Source: Gemella sp. (GTDB lineage Bacteria > Bacillota > Bacilli > Staphylococcales > Gemellaceae). Taken from it: a DNA stretch of 64,000 nt. The notes under the pieces were generated by a model, which was given only the letters and a program-made list of their open reading frames with translations, had not been told where the DNA came from and did not search any database. How positions within the stretch are numbered: position 1 is the stretch's first letter; each line of letters begins with the position of its first letter. This document shows, piece after piece, positions 29,388 through 38,831 of this stretch. The position numbers were made by a program, and so were the translations under genes. Location: the NCBI GenBank assembly GCA_030529855.1, contig JAUMWC010000001.1:156823-220822 (forward strand). Direction: 5' to 3'.

Positions 29388-31690
29388 TGCTGAATAAATT
29401 ATTAAAATTTTTCAAGGCACTTAGTGCTTTTATATTCTTCTCTATTACTGTTGCTGGTTTAGTGGTTACTGGTTTCCTATTTAGAGAATTTGCAAAAGCT
29501 CCTGAAATAACCAAAGATCGTCTTATGGATAATCTTACTTCTAGAATTTACGATAGAAACGGTAATGTTATAGCAACTTTAGGTAATGAAAGACGTGAAT
29601 TTGTATCAAGTAACGATATTCCGCAACTAATTAAAGATGCTGTTCTATCTATCGAAGACTCTAGATTCTATTCACATATAGGAATAGATCCAAAACGTAT
29701 CGTTAAAGCTATGATGGTAAACGCAGCTGCAGGAGACACACTTGAAGGAGGGTCTACAATAACTCAACAGGTTGTTAAAAGATCCCTACTTACATCTCAA
29801 AAATCATATGAAAGAAAGATTCAAGAAGCTTATCTTTCGTTACAATTAGAACAAAAATATACTAAAGAAGATATTTTGGAAATGTATTTAAATAAAATCT
29901 TCTATTCTGACAATCAATATGGAATAAAGTCTGCTGCTAAATATTTTTATAATAAAGAATTAAAAGATTTAACTATTCCTCAGGTTGCCTTACTTGCAGG
30001 TATTCCACAACAACCTGTAGGATTTAATCCATATGATAACCCAGAAGCAGCAAAAGAAAGAAGAGATACTGTTCTTTACGCTATGTATAACAATGGAAAA
30101 ATTTCTAAAAAAGATTATGATGATGCCATTGCTTCTTCAATTGATGATGGTTTAATCATGAAAGAACATACAGATAGAAAATTAAATAATCTTGTAAATC
30201 CTAAATATTCTGCTTATATAGACTTTGTAGAAAAAGAAGTCAGATCATTACCAGAGTTTGCTGGAGAAAATGATCCATTTTCTCTTGGTTTACAAGTGCA
30301 CACTAATATCAACGGAGAATTACAAGAATCAATCCAGACTATGCTAGATGAAGGTACTTATCCAATGATTCAGCATGAAACGCAAACTGCAATTGTTGTA
30401 TTAAATACTAAAAACGGACTTGTTGAAGCTATTGGTGGTGGTAAAGACTATACATATAGTGGATTTAACTTTGCAGTCGATTCAAAATTACAACCAGCTT
30501 CTGCTATTAAGCCTGTTTTAGATTATGCTCCAGGTATTGAATACTTCAACTGGGATTCTGAAACACAATTTGCGGATACTCCTTATTCTACAGACGGACA
30601 AAGTTCTTACATTCATAACTGGGATAGACAATTTAGAGGGAACATTTCGATGAGAAGATCTGTTGCTCAATCTTACAACATTCCTGCAGTTAGGGCTTGG
30701 GATTCTCTTGGATTTGATAGAGTTAGACACTTTGCTAATAAACTAGGGATTAATGTTACTTCTCAAAATCCTACTACAGCTATCGGAGGAAGTGAAGATA
30801 CTGTAACACCTGTTCAAATGGCTGGTGCATTTGCAGCATTTGGAAATGAAGGTAAATTCAATAAACCATCTGCAATAGTTAAAATTCAAGATGGTTCTGG
30901 AAACGATATCCCTATTAATAGAGAATCAAGACAAGCTATGAACCCTTCAACTGCATTTATTATTACAGATGTGCTTAAAGATGTTTTAACTAATAGAGGA
31001 ACTTCACCTGAAGGTGCTGTTTCTGGATACGACATCGCTGGTAAAACTGGATCATCTACTTTTGATTATAATCAGGCAGTAAGTCTAGGAATAGACCCAG
31101 AGAACGATACTAAAGACTCTTGGTTAGTTGGATACACTACTGATTACACAGTCTCAGTATGGCAAGGTCCAGATATAATAGATTCATATCTTAAAGCATT
31201 AAAATATCATCAAACTCAATCTACTGATAGAATTTTCGCACACGTTATGAGATTAGCTCATAATGGAAAAGTTCCTGAGCCATTTAAAAAACCAGATACT
31301 GTTGAACAAATTAATGGTGTTTACTTCGCTAAAGATAGAAATACTGAAACTGATTCTATGTATGCTGGTACCGCACAAGATGCAACAGTTCAGGCCAAAT
31401 CTTCAGAAGAAAGTCGTGCATTAAGAGCCGCTACTAAAACAGCTCTTGCTGCTGTTACTTCTCGATCTAATAGTAATTCATCATCAACTTCTTCTGCAGT
31501 AAGGACTAATAATAGTAGAACTGCTGCTGTTAACAATACTGGAAGCCGACGTGCTACAGTTGCTACAAATAGAAGAAGAACTACTGCAGCTTCAACGACG
31601 AATAATAGGAGAGTAACCGCTACTTCTAATACAAGAAGAACTACTGCCGCAACAAGAAATACTACTAGAACTCAAAGAACAAGTAGATAA
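29387..31690 (+). CDS. pbp1A: Class A penicillin-binding protein (PBP1-type)
   Basis: This bifunctional enzyme polymerises glycan strands and cross-links peptides outside the membrane. After a membrane anchor (residues 13-33), the glycosyltransferase 51 domain shows Glu90 in SIEDSRFYSH and GGSTITQQVVK. The transpeptidase domain has SAIK as SxxK, AQSYN as SxN and AGKTGSS as KTG. The last 75 or so residues are a low-complexity Ser/Thr/Asn/Arg tail with repeated RRTTAA-like units, giving a basic flexible end. All catalytic motifs are intact in its 767 residues. Confidence 0.93.
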   Translation: MLNKLLKFFKALSAFIFFSITVAGLVVTGFLFREFAKAPEITKDRLMDNLTSRIYDRNGNVIATLGNERREFVSSNDIPQLIKDAVLSIEDSRFYSHIGIDPKRIVKAMMVNAAAGDTLEGGSTITQQVVKRSLLTSQKSYERKIQEAYLSLQLEQKYTKEDILEMYLNKIFYSDNQYGIKSAAKYFYNKELKDLTIPQVALLAGIPQQPVGFNPYDNPEAAKERRDTVLYAMYNNGKISKKDYDDAIASSIDDGLIMKEHTDRKLNNLVNPKYSAYIDFVEKEVRSLPEFAGENDPFSLGLQVHTNINGELQESIQTMLDEGTYPMIQHETQTAIVVLNTKNGLVEAIGGGKDYTYSGFNFAVDSKLQPASAIKPVLDYAPGIEYFNWDSETQFADTPYSTDGQSSYIHNWDRQFRGNISMRRSVAQSYNIPAVRAWDSLGFDRVRHFANKLGINVTSQNPTTAIGGSEDTVTPVQMAGAFAAFGNEGKFNKPSAIVKIQDGSGNDIPINRESRQAMNPSTAFIITDVLKDVLTNRGTSPEGAVSGYDIAGKTGSSTFDYNQAVSLGIDPENDTKDSWLVGYTTDYTVSVWQGPDIIDSYLKALKYHQTQSTDRIFAHVMRLAHNGKVPEPFKKPDTVEQINGVYFAKDRNTETDSMYAGTAQDATVQAKSSEESRALRAATKTALAAVTSRSNSNSSSTSSAVRTNNSRTAAVNNTGSRRATVATNRRRTTAASTTNNRRVTATSNTRRTTAATRNTTRTQRTSR

Positions 31691-31788
31691 ATTAGATTTT
31701 CTATCAAATACGAAGGATAAAAAATACCCAGCAGAACACTGTACTGCACCCCAAAAGTTAGACAAAAAACTTTTGGGGTGTATTTATT

Positions 31789-32300
31789 ATGAAATTAAAA
31801 TATGAAGACAAAAAAGAAATATATAGAAAGTGGAAAAATGGAAAAGGAATAAAGAAAATAAGTGAAGAATATTTAGTAGATGAAATGAGAATAAGATATT
31901 TACTAAAGTATTTAGATAAGTACGGAATAGAGAGCGTAAAAAAAGGAAAAACATTAAGTATAGTAAAGAATTAAAAGAAGAAATAATAAATGAAGTACTG
32001 CAAGGAAAAGGTTCTTTAACAGGAATCTCATTAAAGTATGAACTACCTAGTAGAGGAATGTTATCGAATTGGATTGCAACCTATAAGAAAAACGGTTATA
32101 CTATTGTGGAGAAAACAAGAGAACGGCCTAGAAAAATGGGAAGAAATGATAGAATTAGAAAGACTAAAAGAAGAATTAGAATTTCTTAGAACAGAGAATG
32201 CATATCTAAAAAAGTTGAGAGCTCTTCGTCTGAAAGAAGAAGCAGAAGAGCAAGAAAGACAGAAGTTATTAGAGAAATGGTCAGAGGAGGATATAGACTA
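31789..32300 (+). pseudogene. Broken IS3-family orfA (helix-turn-helix subunit)
   Basis: The N-terminal 55 or so residues (helix-turn-helix, MKLKYEDKKEIYRKWKNGKG) run in one frame until about 31960. The homologous continuation (YSKELKEEIINEVLQG, SNWIATYKKNGYTIVEK) is in a second frame, and the leucine-zipper end (LEFLRTENAYLKKLRAL) is in a third. At least two frameshifts are needed to join them, so no functional OrfA is made. Confidence 0.85.
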
Positions 32301-33028
32301 GATATTCTTCTAATATTAGCTGAATTATCACGTTCATCATATTACTACAATTTAAAAAGATTAGATGTAGAAGATAAAGATATAAAACTAAAAGAAGAAA
32401 TAACAAAAATATTCAAAGAACATAAAGCAAGATATGGATATCGTAGAATTACAATGGCATTAAGAAATCAAGGGATAGTTGTAAATTCTAAAAAAGTAAG
32501 AAGAATAATGAAAGAGTTAGTACTACGTTCAATAGTTAAACGCAGAAGAAAATATTCATCATATCAAGGAGATATTGGAAGCAAAGCTGATAATCTAATC
32601 AAGAGAAGTTTCTACGCAGACAAGCCACTAACTAAGTGTTATACAGATGTTACTGAATTTAACTTACCAAACTATTTGTAAATTATACCTATCTCCTGTC
32701 CTCGATGGTTTTAACGGAGAAATAATTAATTATTCTGTTTTCAAGGTCTGCAGACTTTAATCAATTACAAGAAACTCTTACTAATTCATTTACCAACGAC
32801 TACTATGGTAATACTATCTTACATAGTGATCAGGGTTGGCAGTATCAACATGAATATTACCATACTATTAAATCTGAGATGTTTTATGGTTTTGAATCTA
32901 CTTTTAAATCTCTTAAAGATTTAGAAAGAGCAATTGATGATTATATCTTCTACTACAATAATCAACGTATTAGATTAAATTTAAAAGGACTTAGTCCTGT
33001 CCAATACAGAACTAAATCCTTCTCTTAA
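32277..33028 (+). pseudogene. Broken IS3-family orfB transposase (DDE integrase core)
   Basis: The first 130 residues are intact (YYYNLKR, HKARYGYRRI, first catalytic Asp in TDVTEF). A frameshift near 32675 ends the frame. The remainder continues out of frame (LYLSPVLDGFNGEIINYSV, a further shift near 32745, then ILHSDQGWQYQ with the second Asp). Between YYHTI and KSEMFYGF the segment that should hold the catalytic Glu is deleted (near 32872). The tail YYNNQRIRLNLKGLSPVQY is complete. Confidence 0.88.
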
Positions 33029-33129
33029 AACTTATTTTTTACTGTCCAACTTTTTGGATGCAGTACACTCCGACTACGGCTATTTTTATATTTAGTAAAC
33101 AAATATTATAGTAAATTTACTAAATATGG

Positions 33130-33135
33130 TATAAT
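33130..33135 (+). promoter_or_regulatory. Probable -10 box of the second penicillin-binding protein gene
   Basis: TATAAT at 33130-33135 has no good -35. Just upstream TTTAGTAAA (33091) and TTTACTAAA (33116) form an inverted repeat, and GTAAATTTAC (33111-33120) is itself palindromic, so a regulator may bind here. Confidence 0.4.
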
Positions 33136-33172
33136 GTAATATATATTTATTATATGAAAGGCTATTACGCTT

Positions 33173-35590
33173 ATGGATAAACAAGAAATTAAGAAAAAAA
33201 GTAAAAAACGATTCTTTTCTTTTAAATATTTTTTAATCTACTTAACTTTTATCGCTACACTAATTACTGGACTAGGTATCGGATATTTCGGTAACTTAGT
33301 TAAAAATCAAAAAATTCTTACTGCTAGTGATATGGAGACTGAGTTCAATAATATTAGTCAGAACAGTGAAGTCTACTTTGCTGATGGATCAAAAGCTGCA
33401 ACTATTAATTCGGAATTAATTAGAAAAGCAGTCCCTCTGTCTTCCATGGGAGAAAATATTAAAAATGCTATTATAGCTAGTGAAGATTCTAGTTTCTATT
33501 CAAATAATGGTGTAGATTTTACTGCAACTATGAGAGCCACTTATAGTGAAATAACTGGTAACTCCATATCAGGTGGTTCTACTCTAACGCAACAATTAGT
33601 AAAAAATCAATTACTTGATAATTCTAGATCTTATGAAAGAAAAGCCAGAGAAATACTACTTGCAACTAAAGCAGATAAATATTTTTCTAAAGATGAAATT
33701 CTAGAAAAATATTTAAATATGGCACCTTTTGGTAAAAATAAATTAGGTCAAAATATTAGTGGTATAGAAACTGCTTCTCTAGGAATTTTCGGAATAAACG
33801 CTAAAGATTTAAATATTGCTCAAGCCGCTTATTTAGCTGGTTTTGTTCAATCCCCTTTTAGATTTACTCCTTTCGATTCCGCTGGAAATCTACGCAGTGA
33901 TGAGGTGATCCAAGATGGATTAAACAGACAGAAGTATGTATTAGATAGAATGTTAGATGAAAACTACATAACTAAAGATGAGTATAACGATGCACTAAGT
34001 TTTGATATCAAATCTTCTTTCTTAACTGAAATGAAAAATGATTATACAGACTACCCTTATATAACTAGTGACGTTACACTTGAAGCGACAAAAATCTTTG
34101 CTGAAGATATTGCTACTCAAGAAAATTCACTAGATAAATTTAAAACAGATTCTGAATATAAAGCTAATGTTATGGAAAGAGCTAAAATTAAATTCCTAAC
34201 TGGTGGATATAAAGTTACTACAACAATAAATAAAGAATTATACGATACCCTTGAAAAAGCAAAAAATTCTTACGGTGGATTTATCACTCAAAATGGTAAA
34301 CAAATGGAAATTGGAGCTTCTGTTATAGAAAATAATTCTGGTAAAATTTTAGCTTTCATCGGTGGACGTTCTTATGATACACAACAATTAAACCATGCTA
34401 GTCAAACATATAGATCACCCGGTTCTACTATTAAACCTATACTTGTATTTGGACCAGCTATGGACAAGGGATATATAACACCTAAATCTAATGTACTGGA
34501 TAAAAGATTTAATTACTATGGTTGGCGACCTGAAAACTTTGCCAAAACAGAATCAGGGATGATGACAGCTGAAGATGCATTAGCTAAATCACTAAACTTG
34601 CCTACCATTAGATTATACTCTGCTTTCTATCAAGAAAATCCAATGAAAGAGTACCTTATGAAAATGAATTTTGATGGAATTAGAGAGGAAGATCAAACTA
34701 ATTTAGCAGCATCTATTGGTGGATTAACTGGAGGTGTTACCGTTAATCAAAATACTGCTGCCTTTGCTACTTTCGCTAATAAAGGTGTTTACAAACAAGC
34801 TTATATAATAGAAGAAATTAAAGACTCTAATAATAATATTGTGTATAGACATGCAGATTCTGGAATCCAAGTATATTCTGAAGATACAGCTTATATGATG
34901 GTAGAAATGCTTAAAAAAGTTTTAGCCCCTTCCGGTACTGCAAACGACATCGCAAGAGCATTAAAATTCAATAATTCTAACATATTCCTTAAAACAGGTA
35001 CATCAGAATATGTACATGACCTTTGGACAGTTGGAGGTACAGCTAATATTACCTTTGGATTATGGACTGGATTTGATCAACCACAAACAATAAATGGTAT
35101 ATTCCACTCTCATACACAATGGGCTTACTTTATGAATGTTATTAATGACTATGACCCTAACTTAGTATCAGCATCTACTTCTTTCGAAAGACCTGCTACA
35201 ATTAGAAATATGTCTATTAACCCTATGAATAATACTGGTGGTTCTAGAGGTGATATCGTTCCTTCATCATTTATTCCTTTGGATAATGCTAAAATGCAAC
35301 GAAAATTCGGTTCTAATATAGATAGATCTGCTTTGAGCATATCTCCAACCGAACAACCTCAAAGAGAAAATAATAATAACAACGATAATCGAAGAACTTC
35401 AGTTACTAGAGAAAATCCGAGAGAGTCTACTACTACCCGAGCTCAATCAGAAACAAGTTCTAATCGAAGAACTTCAGCAACTCCTGCAACTGTTGCCACT
35501 ACTCGTGGAACTCAAGCTGTAGCTCAACAGCCAAGAACACAACAAAGAACTCCACAACAAGCAGTAACAACTAGAGCTCCTAGTAGGTAA
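33173..35590 (+). CDS. Class A penicillin-binding protein (PBP2a/PBP1B-like paralogue)
   Basis: A second bifunctional peptidoglycan synthase of 805 residues: basic N-terminus, one membrane span (residues 20-41), glycosyltransferase 51 motifs ASEDSSFYSNNG and GGSTLTQQLVK, and transpeptidase motifs STIK, SLN and KTGTS. The end is again a Thr/Arg/Gln-rich flexible tail (SSNRRTSATPATVATT). It differs strongly from the PBP1 upstream, so the pair is not a recent duplication. Confidence 0.92.
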   Translation: MDKQEIKKKSKKRFFSFKYFLIYLTFIATLITGLGIGYFGNLVKNQKILTASDMETEFNNISQNSEVYFADGSKAATINSELIRKAVPLSSMGENIKNAIIASEDSSFYSNNGVDFTATMRATYSEITGNSISGGSTLTQQLVKNQLLDNSRSYERKAREILLATKADKYFSKDEILEKYLNMAPFGKNKLGQNISGIETASLGIFGINAKDLNIAQAAYLAGFVQSPFRFTPFDSAGNLRSDEVIQDGLNRQKYVLDRMLDENYITKDEYNDALSFDIKSSFLTEMKNDYTDYPYITSDVTLEATKIFAEDIATQENSLDKFKTDSEYKANVMERAKIKFLTGGYKVTTTINKELYDTLEKAKNSYGGFITQNGKQMEIGASVIENNSGKILAFIGGRSYDTQQLNHASQTYRSPGSTIKPILVFGPAMDKGYITPKSNVLDKRFNYYGWRPENFAKTESGMMTAEDALAKSLNLPTIRLYSAFYQENPMKEYLMKMNFDGIREEDQTNLAASIGGLTGGVTVNQNTAAFATFANKGVYKQAYIIEEIKDSNNNIVYRHADSGIQVYSEDTAYMMVEMLKKVLAPSGTANDIARALKFNNSNIFLKTGTSEYVHDLWTVGGTANITFGLWTGFDQPQTINGIFHSHTQWAYFMNVINDYDPNLVSASTSFERPATIRNMSINPMNNTGGSRGDIVPSSFIPLDNAKMQRKFGSNIDRSALSISPTEQPQRENNNNNDNRRTSVTRENPRESTTTRAQSETSSNRRTSATPATVATTRGTQAVAQQPRTQQRTPQQAVTTRAPSR

Positions 35591-35624
35591 AAAAAGAAGA
35601 AGCAAAATTGCTTCTTCTTTTTTT
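35591..35624. terminator. Bidirectional terminator between convergent pbp and pepF
   Basis: AAAAAGAAGAAGCAA and TTGCTTCTTCTTTTT pair around a 3-4 base loop, with T-runs in both directions, filling the gap between the two stop codons. Confidence 0.9.
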
Positions 35625-35628
35625 TATT

Positions 35629-37440
35629 TTATTTTTCAAAATATGCTTTTTCAAATTGATCAATCTTCTTATCAAATTCTGCAATTGCTCTTTCGATAGC
35701 TTCTGATTTAGACATATCTACTCCTGCATTTTTTAGAACTTCTATTGGGTAATTTGAGTTACCTTTTGATAAGAACTCATCAATATAAACCTTAGCGTTC
35801 TTAGAGTCTTCTAATATTAAACTAGATAAGGCTTGTGCCGCTGAGAATCCAGTTGCATATTGATATACATAGTAATCATAGTAGAAGTGGGGTACTCGTG
35901 ACCATTCGTATTTGATTTCTTCTTCAATGGCATCAAATGCTGATCCGTGGTATGCTTTTACTAATTCTAAATATTTTTCATTTAGGAAGTCTGCTGTTAA
36001 TACTCCACCTTCTTGAATAGTTTTATTCATCATGTGCTCAAATTCAGCAAACATTACCTGACGGTAAAGAGTTCCTACATATCCTATTAACTCTTGGTTT
36101 AAAACCTCTAACATCCCTGCTCTATTACCCTCTTCTTTGAATTTATTGTATAGGTAATGTGCTAATAACGCCTCGTTACATGTAGATGCTACCTCTGCAA
36201 CAAAAATTGAATAACTTCCATATGTTTGTGGCTGATGTTTTCTAGTATAGAATGAGTGCATTGAATGTCCTAATTCATGGATTAAGGTAAATACATCACT
36301 TAAAGTTCCATCGTAGTTCATTAAAATATATGGATTTGTGTTATATCCTCCTGATGAATATGCTCCTGAACGTTTACCTTTATTTGGTTGAACATCAATC
36401 CATCTTTCATCAAAGGCTTTTTTCATATCATTTACGTACTCTTCACCCATTGGTGCAACTGCTGCTAATACAAGATCTTTAGCTTCTTCAAATGTAAATT
36501 TAGGCGGTTCTGCATCTACCATAGATTCTCCACGGTCATACAGTCTAAAGTCATCTGTTTTTTGAACTTTCTTTTGTAAGTGGTAGTATTTATGCAACAC
36601 TTCCAAATTCTTATTAACAGTGTCGACTAAGTTATCGTACACCTCTTCTGGAATATGATTATTTGATAATGCTTGATGTCTTGTTGAATTATACTTGTGC
36701 GTATCAGCATAATATTTATTAGCTTTTAAAGCACCAGATAGTGTTGAAGCTAATGTATTGATATGTGCTTGATAAAATTTATACATAGCAAAGAAAGTAT
36801 TTTTACGTAAAACTCTATCTTTACTTTCCATATATTGACCATATGTACCATAGTTTAGTGGTAATACATTTCCATCTTTATCTTCAACAGTACCAAAGTC
36901 TACATCAGTATTATTTAAAGCCGAGAATGTTTCGCCTGATGCTGATAAAGCTGTTCCAGCCATAGAAATGATCTTTTCTAATTCTTTATCTAATGTGTGA
37001 GGGCGTTTTTTATTAATTTTTTCTACATAAAATTTATATTGCTCTAGTTCATCCAATTCATTTAGATACGTATTTAATACTTCTTCATCAAGCTCCATTA
37101 ATTCTGGAGTTAAAAATGACCACTCTGTAGATGTTCTTACATATAAATCATATGCTTTCGAGTGCATTTCTTGATAAGTTGACTCTGATGTATCTTGGTC
37201 ATTTTTTAAATGAGAGTAAATATATAAATTTGATAATCTAGCTTCATATCTTTCTGATTCTTTTAAAACTTCTAGTAAATCCTTAGCAGATTTCGCTAAT
37301 TTATTTTGGTACTTAGTGATATTGACTAAATCCTCTTCTGCTTCATTAAATGACTTCCAAAAGTCTTCATCAGTAGCAAATATTTGAGTTAAATCCCAAG
37401 TATCTTCTAGTTTTACATCTTTTCTTAATAATTCTGACAT
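35629..37440 (-). CDS. pepF: Oligoendopeptidase F
   Basis: PepF is a cytoplasmic zinc metallopeptidase of the M3 family cutting peptides of about 7-17 residues. The 603-residue product has the zinc motif HELGHSMHSFY with the downstream Glu ligand in EVASTCNEALL. Length is typical. It is monocistronic, with TTGAAA-17-TATAAT at 37498-37470 as promoter. Confidence 0.94.
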   Translation of the reverse strand: MSELLRKDVKLEDTWDLTQIFATDEDFWKSFNEAEEDLVNITKYQNKLAKSAKDLLEVLKESERYEARLSNLYIYSHLKNDQDTSESTYQEMHSKAYDLYVRTSTEWSFLTPELMELDEEVLNTYLNELDELEQYKFYVEKINKKRPHTLDKELEKIISMAGTALSASGETFSALNNTDVDFGTVEDKDGNVLPLNYGTYGQYMESKDRVLRKNTFFAMYKFYQAHINTLASTLSGALKANKYYADTHKYNSTRHQALSNNHIPEEVYDNLVDTVNKNLEVLHKYYHLQKKVQKTDDFRLYDRGESMVDAEPPKFTFEEAKDLVLAAVAPMGEEYVNDMKKAFDERWIDVQPNKGKRSGAYSSGGYNTNPYILMNYDGTLSDVFTLIHELGHSMHSFYTRKHQPQTYGSYSIFVAEVASTCNEALLAHYLYNKFKEEGNRAGMLEVLNQELIGYVGTLYRQVMFAEFEHMMNKTIQEGGVLTADFLNEKYLELVKAYHGSAFDAIEEEIKYEWSRVPHFYYDYYVYQYATGFSAAQALSSLILEDSKNAKVYIDEFLSKGNSNYPIEVLKNAGVDMSKSEAIERAIAEFDKKIDQFEKAYFEK

Positions 37441-37469
37441 ATTAAACTCCTTTATTAAATATTTACTTA

Positions 37470-37498
37470 ATTATAACGAATTTTCAAACATTTTTCAA
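37470..37498 (-). promoter_or_regulatory. pepF promoter
   Basis: On minus, TTGAAA (37498-37493), exactly 17 bases, then perfect TATAAT (37475-37470), 30 bases before the pepF ATG. Confidence 0.65.
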
Positions 37499-37518
37499 CT
37501 ATAACTTATCAAATAAAA

Positions 37519-37546
37519 AAGAAGACTTGCTAAAGCAAATCTTCTT
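37519..37546 (-). terminator. Terminator of rpsF-ssb-rpsR
   Basis: AAGAAGACTTGC and GCAAATCTTCTT pair around TAAA, followed on minus by six T, 12 bases after the rpsR stop. Confidence 0.85.
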
Positions 37547-37557
37547 AAAAATAATTC

Positions 37558-37806
37558 TTATTTTTCGTCAACTACGTATGGTAATAGAGCCATGTGACGT
37601 GCTCTCTTGATAGCAGTTGTTAACATTCTTTGGTACTTAGCTGAAGTCCCAGTTACACGACGTGGTAAAATTTTTCCACGCTCAGAAATGAATTTTTTTA
37701 GTAATTCTGTGTCTTTGTAGTCGATTGATTCTACGTTATTTTTTGTGAAATAACATACTTTTTTACGACGACGCATGTTGTTACGACGGTTGTTAAATTG
37801 TGCCAT
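37558..37806 (-). CDS. rpsR: 30S ribosomal protein bS18
   Basis: S18 binds S6 on the platform of the small ribosomal subunit. The 82-residue basic protein has [24 protein letters not shown] and [11 protein letters not shown]-type sequence ([29 protein letters not shown]). It is third in the conserved rpsF-ssb-rpsR operon, 18 bases after ssb. Confidence 0.97.
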   Translation of the reverse strand: MAQFNNRRNNMRRRKKVCYFTKNNVESIDYKDTELLKKFISERGKILPRRVTGTSAKYQRMLTTAIKRARHMALLPYVVDEK

Positions 37807-37824
37807 TGAAATTCTCCTCCTAAA

Positions 37825-38373
37825 TTAGTCTTTGAACGGATTTACTACATCCGCTAAGAAATCATCATCTAGATTAGATGGGAAATCTTCCCCAAAATCA
37901 GAGAATGATGAATTATCGTTCATAAAATCATGCATTGCTGCATTGTTATTACTCGGTACATTGTTGTTATTAAAGTTTGAGAAATTGTTTTGTTGCGGTG
38001 TGTTATTAAAACTCATTGCATCAAAACCATTATCTTGGTTTCTATTCGTATTAGATCTAGATTCTAGATATTGAATATTGTCTGCAACTACTTCTGTAGT
38101 GTAAACCATATTTCCATCTTTACCTTGATAATTTCTAGTTTGAATTCTTCCTGTAACACCGATTAAGCTACCTTTAGCAAGAAATCGAGCCATATTTTCA
38201 GCTTGTTTTCTAAACACTACACAAGATATAAAATCAGCGTTTCTCTGACCATTTTGATCAGCGAAAGTTCTATTTACAGCAATTGTGAAATAAACCATTG
38301 GAAGATTAGAACTAGAATATCTTAGTTCAGGATCTTTCGTTAAACGACCTACTAATACTACATTGTTAATCAA
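37825..38373 (-). CDS. ssb: Single-stranded DNA-binding protein
   Basis: SSB coats single-stranded DNA in replication and repair. The N-terminal OB fold ([39 protein letters not shown]) is followed by an Asn/Gln-rich linker. The acidic C-terminal tip, which recruits partner proteins and normally ends in Pro-Phe, here ends [14 protein letters not shown], two residues beyond the Pro-Phe. The 182-residue length is slightly long. Confidence 0.95.
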   Translation of the reverse strand: MINNVVLVGRLTKDPELRYSSSNLPMVYFTIAVNRTFADQNGQRNADFISCVVFRKQAENMARFLAKGSLIGVTGRIQTRNYQGKDGNMVYTTEVVADNIQYLESRSNTNRNQDNGFDAMSFNNTPQQNNFSNFNNNNVPSNNNAAMHDFMNDNSSFSDFGEDFPSNLDDDFLADVVNPFKD

Positions 38374-38388
38374 GATACGTTACCTCTC

Positions 38389-38676
38389 TTATTTTTCTAA
38401 TCTTACAACCATGTGACGGATAATATCAGAGTTGATTTTTGCTAAACGATCGAATTCTTTTGTAGACGCATCAGTTGATGATGTTAATTCTACTGTGTAG
38501 TAGAATGCATCTGAGAAGTCTTCAATTTCGTAAGCTAGTTGTTTTTTACCTAACTCTTTAACTTCACCGATTTCTGCACCTTCTGAAAGAATATTTACGA
38601 ATCTGTCAACTAAAGCTTTTTTAGCTTCTTCTTCAATACGTGGTTGAACAGCAAACATTACTTCATATTTTCTCAT
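38389..38676 (-). CDS. rpsF: 30S ribosomal protein bS6
   Basis: S6 pairs with S18 on the 30S platform. The 95-residue protein has [12 protein letters not shown], the [15 protein letters not shown] core and a terminal VVRLEK. It opens the operon behind TTGCAT-17-TATAAT (38778-38750). Confidence 0.97.
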   Translation of the reverse strand: MRKYEVMFAVQPRIEEEAKKALVDRFVNILSEGAEIGEVKELGKKQLAYEIEDFSDAFYYTVELTSSTDASTKEFDRLAKINSDIIRHMVVRLEK

Positions 38677-38704
38677 TATGTGTTACCTCCTTGTGGTCTT
38701 TGCG

Positions 38705-38778
38705 ACTCTCTAAAATGAGAGTAAGGAGTAATAAAATTACTCATTGGTTATTATATCAATTATTATTAATTTATGCAA
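38705..38778 (-). promoter_or_regulatory. rpsF promoter and two-hairpin leader
   Basis: On minus, TTGCAT (38778-38773), 17 bases, TATAAT (38755-38750), then two hairpins: GAGTAAT/ATTACTC (38742-38726, a perfect palindrome with TTT loop) and ACTCTC/GAGAGT (38722-38705), ending 20-odd bases before the ATG. S6:S18 leader autoregulation is known in bacteria, but I could not match its consensus here. Confidence 0.5.
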
Positions 38779-38781
38779 TAA

Positions 38782-38824
38782 AAAAGAATAAAAATTAGAA
38801 ATAATTTCTAACTTTTATTCTTTT
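38782..38824 (-). terminator. Terminator of the ABC-2 exporter operon
   Basis: A long A/T-rich stem (AAAAGAATAAAA...TAGAAA with TTTCTA...TTTTATTCTTTT) is followed by TTTTTT on minus, just after the permease stop. Confidence 0.8.
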
Positions 38825-38831
38825 GATAAAA

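Larger units (their letters stand above)
31741..33066 (+). mobile_element. Decayed IS3-family (IS150-like) insertion sequence
   Basis: The ends are inverted repeats: GTACTGCACCCCAAAAGTTAG at left (first base 31741) pairs imperfectly with the right end, whose complement begins GTACTGCATCCAAAAAGTTG. A 3-base ACT flanks both sides (31738-31740 and 33067-33069), as expected for IS3-type target duplication. The two transposase frames are broken by several frameshifts and an internal deletion, so it should be immobile. The 1,326-base element fills the gap between two penicillin-binding protein genes. Confidence 0.88.

Noticed and set aside
31741-33066. Active insertion sequence
   Set aside because: Multiple frameshifts in both frames and deletion of the region with the catalytic Glu rule out a functional transposase.
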